Source: CBDCWT01 sp965223305 (lineage in GTDB: Bacteria; Planctomycetota; Planctomycetia; Pirellulales; Pirellulaceae). From it: a stretch of DNA of 64,000 nucleotides. Below the pieces are notes generated by a model that did not search any database, had not been told where the DNA came from, and saw nothing but the letters and a program-made list of their open reading frames with translations. The DNA lies in NCBI GenBank assembly GCA_965223305.1, contig CBDCWT010000046.1, positions 1 to 64,000 on the forward strand, read 5' to 3'. Every line of letters begins with the position of its first letter. Position 1 is the first letter of the stretch. The position numbers were made by a program, and so were the translations under genes. Shown in pieces: positions 20,299 to 28,643 of this stretch.

Positions 20299-20329
20299 CT
20301 TCACAGGTATACGCACGTGGGGTCGCTGT

Positions 20330-21115
20330 ATGCCTCGTCCCAACAAAGTTTGGTTTCACAAGGACACCGGCTGGTGGATGGTCACCATCGCCGGATAGAA
20401 GGTCCGTCTCGCTCAAGGCCGCAAGAACAAAAAGGCCGCCGAGAAGAAATTCCACGAGCTGATGATCGCCCGGCATGAATCGCCTGGTGTCGCCGATGCG
20501 CGCGTGGCAGACCTGATCGAGGCTTGTCTCGGCTTTGCACAGAAGCGCTACGCTCCTGACACCTACCGCAACTATCGCTTCTACGGCTAGAAGTTCGCCG
20601 AAGCCTGCGGCCAGCGGTTGGTCAGCGAGCTCAAGCCCTTTCACGTCACGAAGTGGGTTGACCGCCATCCCTGGAACGAGACCAGCGAGCGAAATGCGCG
20701 TCGTGTGGCACATCGTGTGGTGACTTGGGCCAAGGAAGAGGGTCTCATCGCCGCCAATCCGCTTTCCGGCATGAAGAGCCCCCGCGCCAAGACTCGGCAA
20801 CGGGCACTGACTGAGCAGGAGTTCCGCACGCTGGTTGCCGGATCGCACGGTCGGCTCCTAGTTTTCTTCCGGGCCCTTCGTATGACAGGAGCCCGTCCCT
20901 CGGAACTGCGGTGACTCCAGTGGGAGCACGTCGGGATGATCGGTGGGTACTCCGTCGGCCGGGATGGGCGGCCAGATTCATTCGTCGAATTAACGTCACT
21001 CGCGCCCATTCCGCCGGGGGAGCTTTGCTGCTGGCAGCAACCAAACGAAACGCGCCTTTTCCTTCTCTTCTCAAAGCGCGTCGGCTGGCACCAGGCGCCT
21101 TTGGGCCTTAGTTGA
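20330..21115 (+). pseudogene. Tyrosine integrase pseudogene
   Basis: From the ATG at 20330 one frame reads as a tyrosine recombinase: an N-terminal DNA-contact strand (PNKVWFHKDTGWWMVTIAG), a SAM-like core-binding domain (YAPDTYRNYRFYG, VTKWVDRHPWNETSERNARR), and the start of the catalytic domain (LTEQEFRTLVAG and MTGARPSELR with the first catalytic Arg). In-frame stops occur at 20396, 20588 and 20912. After the last stop the frame loses all family features, so the box II HxxR and Tyr are missing. It is clearly dead. With the tRNA half at 19905 it marks the end of an old integrative element. Confidence 0.88.
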
Positions 21116-22069
21116 ACTTGCATGGAATTCGCTAGCGAGCTTCGATTGGAGCGACCAAAGACGTTGTGCGGAATCGCTCAGTGCCGACGTGGGATATGAT
21201 CTAGAAGGTTGCCAAGTGAGAGCACGGTCCTCAACTCGGCGCACACTCCGTAAATTGGAGTCAATCAGGTGCTCTTCTTCCGATCACGAAGCGAATCAAT
21301 GATCCTGCGGAGTTCCAAGACGTCGTTCATCGCGTCGGTGGAATTTGGCACGCTGAAGCTTCGGGCGCTCGCTCGATCATGGGCGTTCGTCGTGTCACAA
21401 CATTGTCTTGTGCAGCCGGTGGATGTCCTCGCAGTCTGTCATGGTGAGTACCGTGATGCACCGGAGATCGTTGAGCTTGCCTTCATTGCGGTACCGGGTC
21501 ACAACGCGTCGCACGACCCACTCCTCGACGGTTTGCTCGACGGTCGCTCGCAGATCGTCACTAACAACTCCGGTTCCCTCTCTTCCAGCGGCGACCCGCC
21601 GATGCGCCATTGTTACATTTAGCTGCTGGCAGTGGTTGATAAGGTCATGGAGGAACACGATATTGTGCGTTAGTCCACATTAAACCCACGGCCTTCGGCC
21701 GTGGACCCGAAGCGGTTTGACGTCAAGGGCGTAGGTGATTTCAGCGTTTGCCGGCACGTCGTCACTGCCAAGGAGATTCGGTTTGATTGGTCACCGCCGC
21801 TGCGACTCACTACAGCATGTCGCGTTCGTGGCAATGCAGTCAGTACGACATGTTGTGGCGTTTCGTCAACCCCGCGTTCTAGCACTAGTCTAGTCGGCGT
21901 ATTCCTTCAAAACGGAATTCCAGCTTTCTGGGTGAAGGCGTTGCTCTACCAAAAAAGCGTTAGAGCCCCGAAAAACAGTCAAGATTTGTCTAAAGATGGT
22001 CTAATATAGTTTGTATGGCAGTGCGCAGCGAAGCACCTATTCTACCTCACAGCATAAGACATTTGACAA
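21116..22069. other. Intergenic region with a perfect GNRA-like hairpin
   Basis: About 950 bp. The only clear structure is CCACGGCC-TTC-GGCCGTGG at 21686-21704, an 8-bp perfect stem with a 3-nt loop. Similar GAA/TTC-looped hairpins occur at the ends of the IS200-like element near 54 kb, so it could be a relic of that family; no T-run follows, which argues against a simple terminator. Frames of up to 117 codons on the plus strand and 87 on the minus strand at 21269-21660 show no family features. Confidence 0.5.
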
Positions 22070-23620
22070 ATGTGTCTCTCGTTCAAGTTGCTTTCTCGCT
22101 TTTTTCGTCTCGGTATGCTTGCTTGCGCGAGTGCGGTCGTCGCGTGTCAAGGAAGCCTGGTTTGCGCCGACGATCTAGACTCGAAAACTGAATCGAAGAG
22201 CCCGGCAGCGCGTCCTGTTCCCCCACGGGTCACCGATCTCGAGAACCAGACTTTCCGTCTCGGCTTGTTTGACTCGTTGGACGAACTCTATGACCAACTG
22301 CGTAGCGGTGAGCCGCCGATCGGTAAGATTCCGGAACGAAGGGAAGATCCGAGCGAGGGTCCGGGCACGCTAACTATTACGTCGGCGGACGAAGACGAGT
22401 TAGGATTCGACACGAGCGAACTCGATCAGATCATCGCGGATTTCGATGACTTAGAGGATCTCGACGGGGACGAGTTCGATGAGTTGTTCGATCAGCTGAT
22501 TTCTCCACTTTCAGACGAGGAATACGATCGCCTCGAGCAGGTATTGGATCACCAGTTTGAGCAAGATCTCGGCCTGCCTCCGCTGAACGAACCGCCGTCG
22601 CGGGAAGAGATGGATGTCGACGACCGATCCGATGGCGTCGAAACGATGGTGGACTTGCCCGGTAGCTGGTCTGGGGGGAGTGTCGAAGGCGGCTCGCTAG
22701 ACCCTGCCGACGAAAACGATCCCTATCGAACAGACGGCGTAGTTGTTCCCGACCCTTCGGAACTGACAAACCGTGCAAATAGGACCGATTCGGACGCCGG
22801 AATTACGGGCTCAGGTCTGCAAGACGACATCTCCATCCGCCGGGAAGATCGACCCGAGGCGAATCAAGCTGAAACAGGTAGTCCGTCGAGCGGCAACTCA
22901 TCGCGGACCAGACGGCGTCCACAATCAACGCCATTCCGTAATGGCAAGCAGCAAGATCTTCTCGATCAGATCCTTGACGAACGGTCTGCGGATTCCGGTG
23001 GGCCGGCGGGCCCTCGTTCAAGTCGACCTCGATCGCGCCCCGCAGTGGCTAGAAGAGTCTCTCCCTCCGCCCGCTCTGATACCGATCTGTTGCTCGAGGA
23101 AATCGCGGCTGATGTACAGACGGAAGTGAAACGCCCTGGCCAGAACAACTTTTCGATTGACGACCTGTTTACAGTCGACATTGACAAGATCACAGACCAA
23201 CCGACAGTCGATGACCTGTTGCGCGGCGGACAATCGCCATCGGAAGATGGACGGTATCGTGAACAGGCCGCAAACCTCGTTCAACGAGGCAACGATTCGA
23301 TCGAGCGATTTCGTTCGCAAGCTCGTGAGCGACTCGTCGCACAGCAACGTGCCGACCTTGCTCGCCGGAGGGCCGCGCAACAAGAGTCATATCGAAGGCA
23401 AGAACAGTTCTCGCGACAGCAGGCTGCTCAATATGACCGCTGGCGTCGTGAGCAGTATTCGCAGCAGCAACAACTGATTTTTCAACAACAGATGCAGAGG
23501 CTTCAACAGCAGCAATGGTGGAATCAACGACCTACTCCTCGCTGGAACAACACTCCGTATCGACCTCCTCTTCGCACGGACGGTTCTCTGTTGGGGAATC
23601 AGGGAGCACACGGATTCTAG
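22070..23620 (+). CDS. Secreted acidic, Gln-rich low-complexity protein
   Basis: 516 aa with a signal peptide (about 1-34, ending CQGSLVCADD). The body is strongly acidic at about 100-190 (for example DFDDLEDLDGDEFDELFDQL), then rich in Ser/Arg/Pro, and the last 90 residues are Arg/Gln-rich (RREQYSQQQQLIFQQQMQRL). No enzyme motif. It starts a run of three secreted-protein genes on the same strand (next gene 58 bp away) that end at 26772. It could be a surface or matrix component; this is inferred from composition alone. Confidence 0.78.
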   Translation: MCLSFKLLSRFFRLGMLACASAVVACQGSLVCADDLDSKTESKSPAARPVPPRVTDLENQTFRLGLFDSLDELYDQLRSGEPPIGKIPERREDPSEGPGTLTITSADEDELGFDTSELDQIIADFDDLEDLDGDEFDELFDQLISPLSDEEYDRLEQVLDHQFEQDLGLPPLNEPPSREEMDVDDRSDGVETMVDLPGSWSGGSVEGGSLDPADENDPYRTDGVVVPDPSELTNRANRTDSDAGITGSGLQDDISIRREDRPEANQAETGSPSSGNSSRTRRRPQSTPFRNGKQQDLLDQILDERSADSGGPAGPRSSRPRSRPAVARRVSPSARSDTDLLLEEIAADVQTEVKRPGQNNFSIDDLFTVDIDKITDQPTVDDLLRGGQSPSEDGRYREQAANLVQRGNDSIERFRSQARERLVAQQRADLARRRAAQQESYRRQEQFSRQQAAQYDRWRREQYSQQQQLIFQQQMQRLQQQQWWNQRPTPRWNNTPYRPPLRTDGSLLGNQGAHGF

Positions 23621-23678
23621 AAATGTTCGGCGTCGACCGGATCGTCGTTTCGCACACCCGCTTACTCGAGAATGAACG

Positions 23679-25070
23679 ATGGGCAGTTTTGATCCATTGA
23701 GATCATTATGGATGCTCCCGTTACTCGGAAGCACGACATGGCTGCCGGCAGATGACCTGCCGTCCCAGAGCATGGCTTTCGATGCGTCGCCTGGTTGTCC
23801 GCAAACCGTCAGCAGCCCGGACGAGCAGGCAAGTCGACAAAAGGCATGGCGAAACGGCCAGCCACTCTGGCTGATTTGCAGCACTGAGTCGGCAAGTCCG
23901 GACGAGTCATTTCGTGACCTTCAGGATCGCGCAGAGCGAGGCAGTACGGAATCGCAGTTGCAGTTAGCTGGGCTGTATTGGCGAGGTGAAGGCATTGCGC
24001 AGGATCGTGGCAAGGCCATCGAATGGATGCGAACAGCAGCCGAAGGTGACCACCCGGAAGCCCAGCTGCAACTCGCCAATTGTTACGTTCAGGGAACGCT
24101 GGTTGAAACAGACCATCAGCAAGCACTCCAGTGGTATATGCGGGCTGCCCAACAGGGAAACACCAAAGCCCTCACCGGGATCGGCTTCTTGTTATACCGG
24201 TCGAATGAAATCCAGCGAGATACAGAGCGAGCATTTAAGTACTTCACGCTAGCGGCTAAGAAGGATGATCCACTCGCTTGGTACAACCTTGGAACGATGC
24301 TCTCCGACGCAAGTCAGGCCACACCAGATTACGAGCGCACGAGGAAGTGTTTTGAGAAGTCAGTGTCGCTCGGATACGCACCGGCAGCGGTGGAGCTGGC
24401 GCTCATGTACCAATTTGGCATCGGCGTGACTCGCAACTACCCGAAAGCTCTAAAACTCTATCGCATCGCGGCAAACAGCGGAGACGCGCAGGCCGAATAT
24501 GCGCTTGGTCACTTTTACCGCAACGGTTACGCCGTCGATCAGGATAATCGTGAGGCTGCCAAATGGTACTTACTCGCAGTGGCGCAACAGCATCCGGCCG
24601 CGCAGGTAGAGCTGGCATATCTCTATGCTCAAGGTCTCGGCGTCGAGGAAAACTTAACCAGGGCCTTTAAGTTGTTGGAAAGGGCGGCGGTGCAGAAGAA
24701 CGTCGCCGCGATTTTTAATCTTGGTCTTTGTTATGAATACGGTAGAGGAGTCGAGCGGGACCTTGATAAAGCAGTGAAATGTCACTCGGAAGCGGCCTTG
24801 CTGGGCCTTGCCCCAGCGCAAGTAAAACTCGGCACGATGTATGCCGATGGGGTTCATGTCCGGCAAAGCTATGCAAAGGCTCTTTCCTGGTTTCATCTCG
24901 CCGCGCGGCAAGAAAACTCAGACGCTGAATGGGCCTTGGGGAACATGTACCTGCATGGACATGCTGTCCCGGTCGATCGTAACGAGGCGCTTAGCTGGTA
25001 CCGCCAGGCAGCTGAACACGGCAGTGCGAAGGCGAAAAAACGGCTCGCCGAACTTCAGGGAGAACATTGA
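23679..25070 (+). CDS. Secreted Sel1-repeat protein
   Basis: 463 aa. The N-terminus is hydrophobic and probably a signal peptide; an internal ATG 12 codons in gives a shorter alternative start. From about residue 78 to the end there are roughly ten consecutive Sel1-type repeats of about 36 residues (for example AQLQLANCYVQGTLVETDHQ, AEYALGHFYRNGYAVDQDN). Sel1 repeats form solenoids that bind other proteins. It is the middle gene of the 22070-26772 run, with a paralogue as next gene. No catalytic domain. Confidence 0.9.
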   Translation: MGSFDPLRSLWMLPLLGSTTWLPADDLPSQSMAFDASPGCPQTVSSPDEQASRQKAWRNGQPLWLICSTESASPDESFRDLQDRAERGSTESQLQLAGLYWRGEGIAQDRGKAIEWMRTAAEGDHPEAQLQLANCYVQGTLVETDHQQALQWYMRAAQQGNTKALTGIGFLLYRSNEIQRDTERAFKYFTLAAKKDDPLAWYNLGTMLSDASQATPDYERTRKCFEKSVSLGYAPAAVELALMYQFGIGVTRNYPKALKLYRIAANSGDAQAEYALGHFYRNGYAVDQDNREAAKWYLLAVAQQHPAAQVELAYLYAQGLGVEENLTRAFKLLERAAVQKNVAAIFNLGLCYEYGRGVERDLDKAVKCHSEAALLGLAPAQVKLGTMYADGVHVRQSYAKALSWFHLAARQENSDAEWALGNMYLHGHAVPVDRNEALSWYRQAAEHGSAKAKKRLAELQGEH

Positions 25071-25206
25071 CGGCGACACTTGCCGGTTGCACGACACGGG
25101 CGAAGTGGCAGTTACTGAGTTGCTTCGTTGTCCTCGCTCGACAGGCCACGGCGAGACAGGAGGCCTGGTCCAGTCAGCAGGACCCATTTAGCGGAAATAT
25201 TTTGCC

Positions 25207-26772
25207 ATGCATACCCGGCTTCTTCTTAGCGTGCTGGTCTTCGTTGGCCTCCTAACGGAAAGGACCGTTCAGGGGCAACGGGCTCCTGCCACGCGATTTT
25301 TTTTCGGTGTTGTCGTTGTCACACCCGACAGTACTTTTGCGGCCAAGTTGGGGGGGCCATTCAAGACAGGCCTCTATATCGAGGCGCTCGCGGAAGACGG
25401 AGCATTTGCTCGGGCCGGCGTCGAGATTGGCGACCTGTTACTGAAAATCAACGACACCGAGATCCAATCGTTGGAACGCTATGCGGAAGCCGTCAATGGC
25501 CTGCACGCAAACCAAGAAGTCCGCTTAACCTTACTGAGATCGGAACAACCGCTCCGGATCGCGTTCACGCCTCGCGTCGTGCCTGACGAGGTTCGACTGG
25601 AAGGATATCGCGAAATGGCGAGAGCCGGGTCGTTGCCGGCCCAACTGGCTCTTGCCGAAAACTTGTGGATCGGAGGTGGAGTCGAACAGGATCGGAAAGA
25701 GTCTCTCGAGTGGTTACTGAAGGCTGCCCACGCTGGCCACCCACGCGCCGAGACAAGGCTCGGGGTTCACTATATCGAAGGCGCGGGAGTGGAAAAGAGT
25801 CTCAAAACGGCACTCGCCTGGTTACTGCGAGCCGCCAGGCAGGGAGATCCCGCCGGCCAGAATGAAGCCGCCGTCGTCTTGGCCTTTCGGCTCGAAGAAA
25901 GCAAACGCGATCTGACACGAGCGTTCGCGCTGCTCGTTAAATCTGCCCGCCACAACCATCCCTGGGCCTGGCTAAACCTCGGAAAGATGTATCAGCTTGG
26001 GCTGTCTGTCGATGTTGATCCGAGTAAGGCATTTCGTTGTTACGAACGGGCAAAGGAGCTCGGTGTAGCGAACGCCTACTATGCTTTAGGACAATGTCAT
26101 GAGCATGGGATTGGCGTCACCCGCAGTTATAGCGAGGCGTTCAGCTTATATCGTCAGGGCGCTGCCAAAGGAGACGCGGAATCCCAGTTGCAGCTCGGCA
26201 TCTTTTATCACATGGGTTACGCCGTCGACCAGGACCCGGCAACCGCCGCACAATGGTATCGCCAGGCGACAGGTCAGCGGAATGCTATGGCGATGAACAA
26301 TCTGGCTTCGTTGTACGTCGAAGGTCGCGGCGTGCCACGTGACCTTGCCGAGGCGATCGAGCTCTACCGAACATCAGCTCAACTCGGCAACATCTACGCG
26401 AACTATAACCTCGGCATACATTACGAGCGAGGTGAAGGGGTTCCCAGCGACCTGAAGAAAGCAAGCGAGCACTATCTGGTTGCCGCGCGAGCTGGTCACT
26501 CCGACGCCCAAGTTTCGCTCGGCTCAATGATCCTCGAGGGCCGCCACTTCCAAAAAAACAGCGCTGTCGCGTTGCAATGGTTCGAGAAAGCTGCCGGAAA
26601 GGGGAACGCTGCCGGCGAGCGGATGCTGGGATGGATGTATGAGAACGGTTACGCGGTTCCCCGAGATCGTGTCGAAGCAGTCGCCCGCTATTTGAAGGCG
26701 GCGGAACAGGGAGATTCGGTGGCAGCTGAACGGCTCAAGCAACTGGGAGTCTCCCACACGTCGTCAAACTAA
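25207..26772 (+). CDS. Secreted PDZ plus Sel1-repeat protein
   Basis: 521 aa with a signal peptide (MHTRLLLSVLVFVGLLTERT). Residues about 30-118 form a PDZ domain (LYIEALAEDGAFARAGVEIG, then DLLLKINDTEIQSLE). From about 132 to 505 there are around ten Sel1 repeats, several nearly the same as those in the gene before, so the two arose by duplication. There is no protease domain beside the PDZ, which is unusual; the PDZ may bind the C-terminus of a secreted or membrane protein while the Sel1 solenoid gathers partners. Last gene of the run. Confidence 0.9.
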   Translation: MHTRLLLSVLVFVGLLTERTVQGQRAPATRFFFGVVVVTPDSTFAAKLGGPFKTGLYIEALAEDGAFARAGVEIGDLLLKINDTEIQSLERYAEAVNGLHANQEVRLTLLRSEQPLRIAFTPRVVPDEVRLEGYREMARAGSLPAQLALAENLWIGGGVEQDRKESLEWLLKAAHAGHPRAETRLGVHYIEGAGVEKSLKTALAWLLRAARQGDPAGQNEAAVVLAFRLEESKRDLTRAFALLVKSARHNHPWAWLNLGKMYQLGLSVDVDPSKAFRCYERAKELGVANAYYALGQCHEHGIGVTRSYSEAFSLYRQGAAKGDAESQLQLGIFYHMGYAVDQDPATAAQWYRQATGQRNAMAMNNLASLYVEGRGVPRDLAEAIELYRTSAQLGNIYANYNLGIHYERGEGVPSDLKKASEHYLVAARAGHSDAQVSLGSMILEGRHFQKNSAVALQWFEKAAGKGNAAGERMLGWMYENGYAVPRDRVEAVARYLKAAEQGDSVAAERLKQLGVSHTSSN

Positions 26773-26850
26773 GAACTTCTCGACACTCGTCGTAAGAAAC
26801 CTTGGTCATTCGCTCAGCGACCCTGCTGGGCTTGATAGCCGTCGGGAGGT

Positions 26851-27450
26851 TCACAACGAACCATCTATGTCCGGATCAGCCACTGTTCCCCAAGTCCATG
26901 GCAAGGAAAACACCCGACAACAGTGTCTCCGGGATATCGCGATGGACGTGCTCCGCATTTTCTGGGGCTCCGCATAATCAACACCGTAGTTGAATAAGAG
27001 GACCAACGCGCACCTCCAGTACCTTCCCACCGGGATCGGCAAGTCCCATCCGCGCGGGCGCTCCATTTGGTGAGTTGCGAAGTACAGCGAGTTGATCTCC
27101 GCTTTGGTCAGATAGTGGCGTCCGGCTACATCTCGCTGTGGTCGTGGTTTTGGAAATCGCGGTAACGATTCGACCAGGTCCTTCTCCCATGCCCAGGACA
27201 TCACCGCGCGGAGGTGCTCTCGGGCTTTATTGGCTGTTCGCCCTGGGTTTTTCCCCTCGTCATCGACAGCGTGTTCATAGACCCAGTCGAGAAAGGACCG
27301 TAAGTCCTTTCGCCGCAATTCCTCGATCGGGACGCCGTTTCCCCAACTGTTCCATTTCTTCAACGTCGAAGTGTAGGCGATGTTGGTTGCCCGAGAGAGT
27401 TTTTTGGCATTCAGGTAACTTTCAACGGCCGTATCCAGGTGCGTCGACAT
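26851..27450 (-). pseudogene. Truncated tyrosine integrase
   Basis: The frame starting at the ATG at 27450 (MSTHLDTAVESYLNAKKLSR) is a SAM-like core-binding domain of a tyrosine recombinase, followed by the early catalytic domain (HYLTKAEINSLYFATHQM, RCALVLLFNYGVD). After GVD, near 26980, the sequence loses all family features and ends at 26851, so boxes with the catalytic Arg/His/Tyr are missing. It is not the same family member as the remnant at 20330. It faces the Sel1 operon and is followed on the other strand by a toxin-antitoxin pair. Confidence 0.75.
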
Positions 27451-27648
27451 GAGCTCGCTCCAGCCTACCGGCAATGCGCCCGTGCAACTTCCATACTGCC
27501 GATAGAGCAATGTTGGGCATCGTGCTGTCTTGATCTGCGATTTCGAGGTAGGAAGCGGTAGATGCGTTACCCGACGGTAGTCAGCAGAGGACAAGGAGTC
27601 GACGTTGGAGAAGAAGACTTACTGGAGCACTTCTGCTAGAATGTGAAC

Positions 27649-27909
27649 ATGAGCTACCAATTCCCTCCTGACCTGGAACAACGTGTCAAAGCTCGCATGA
27701 GCGACGGTCGCTACAACAGCGAGGATGATTTGCTACGCGATGCTATGGACGCCCTCGATCAGCTGGAGCAGGACAAGGTCGCTCGGTGGGAAGAGCGAAA
27801 TCAGATCGCGACGGAACAAAGTCGACAAGGTCTATCCAAGCCGCTTGATGACGAAGCTGTTCTTCGCCGACTTCGCGATCGACTAGCAGAAGAAGGGATT
27901 GTCGACTAA
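27649..27909 (+). CDS. ParD-like ribbon-helix-helix antitoxin
   Basis: 86 aa from the ATG at 27649; a GTG two codons upstream is possible. The N-terminus MSYQFPPDLEQRVKARMSDG followed by YNSEDDLLRDAMDAL is the DNA-binding ribbon-helix-helix of ParD/CopG-type antitoxins. The charged C-terminal tail (LDDEAVLRRLRDRLAEEG) would bind the toxin. TAGAAT seven bases before the start looks like a -10 box, so the message may be almost leaderless. The gene abuts the toxin frame with no gap, which is the usual autoregulated layout. The antitoxin is intact although the toxin is frameshifted. Confidence 0.88.
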   Translation: MSYQFPPDLEQRVKARMSDGRYNSEDDLLRDAMDALDQLEQDKVARWEERNQIATEQSRQGLSKPLDDEAVLRRLRDRLAEEGIVD

Positions 27910-28202
27910 ATGGCTCGCGCGGTCTGGACGCCCATTGCCGAGTCAGAACTCGACGACATCCTCTTCTACATTTCCCTCGTCGACCGCAGACCTGCCACCG
28001 GTCAACGAATCTACTTTGAGATTCGTGACCGCGTCGAGGAGCACGCTGCCCATGGGTTGTCAGGCCAAACACACCCAGACGCGCCGGACGGTTGGCTCTA
28101 TCTGAATACAAACGCTGGCTCGTCTTCTACCAACCCCATGAAGCTGGGATCGAAATCATGCGAATCGTCGACGCGGTACGTGACTTGCCATCACAGTTTT
28201 GA
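27910..28202 (+). pseudogene. RelE/ParE-like toxin, frameshifted
   Basis: Starts directly after the antitoxin stop with MARAVWTPIAESELDDILFY, a RelE/ParE fold, up to GQTHPDAPDGWLYL. Near 28100-28104 the reading frame breaks: the annotated frame runs on as NTNAGSSSTNPM, but the other frame continues the family (EYKRWLVFYQPHEAGIEIMR, then IVDAVRDLPSQF) and stops at 28200-28202. One base lost or two gained would restore it. The toxin is thus probably inactive unless ribosomes slip. The C-terminal strand with the family Arg-Ile pair lies wholly in the shifted frame. Confidence 0.82.
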
Positions 28203-28296
28203 GAAGGTCGAGAGCGCGAAGTGAGTGTTTTCGCGAGCGCCGATGACGTCCAATCCGACCATTCGTTGCGAGCAGTTGGACGCGTCGGGGAAAGCC

Positions 28297-28524
28297 ACGA
28301 ATGTCGCTAGTTTAAGCCCAAACACTTTGACGACACCGCCTTAACGATGCTTGCATGCAGTGCAGTCTTTCGTGCTATCACGTCCCAAGCTGGCGGCTAG
28401 TAACGATAGGCAGCCAGCTGGATAAGATGCGGCGGCTTGGCTTGCCTGACAGCACTGCCGCGATAGCGTGACTAAACGCCATTCGTCAATTGGGTTACAC
28501 CTTAAGCTAGAAGTGCCATTCGTG
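28297..28524. repeat. 225-bp MITE-like repeat, copy 2
   Basis: Starts ACGAATGTCGCTAGTTTAAG and ends CTTAAGCTAGAAGTGCCATT followed by CGT. The two ends are imperfect inverted repeats (ACGAATGKC and CTAGYTTAAG shared). It is nearly identical to 20072-20298 with scattered point changes, and in the same orientation. It sits about 95 bp after the toxin remnant and marks the far side of the decayed integrative region. Confidence 0.85.
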
Positions 28525-28643
28525 AGAATCACCTCAGCAGGCAGCCGCCGGCAAGAAACGCGCGGTCAAGTCCGAAGCGTTGCGCGAACATTGGGGGGCC
28601 AAACACATTAGCAATGAGATGTGGACGGCACTCGGTCGGAACT

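Noticed and set aside
21269..21660. Genes on either strand (117 codons plus, 87 codons minus)
   Set aside because: Neither frame shows a family motif, a good start or conserved-looking composition; left as intergenic.
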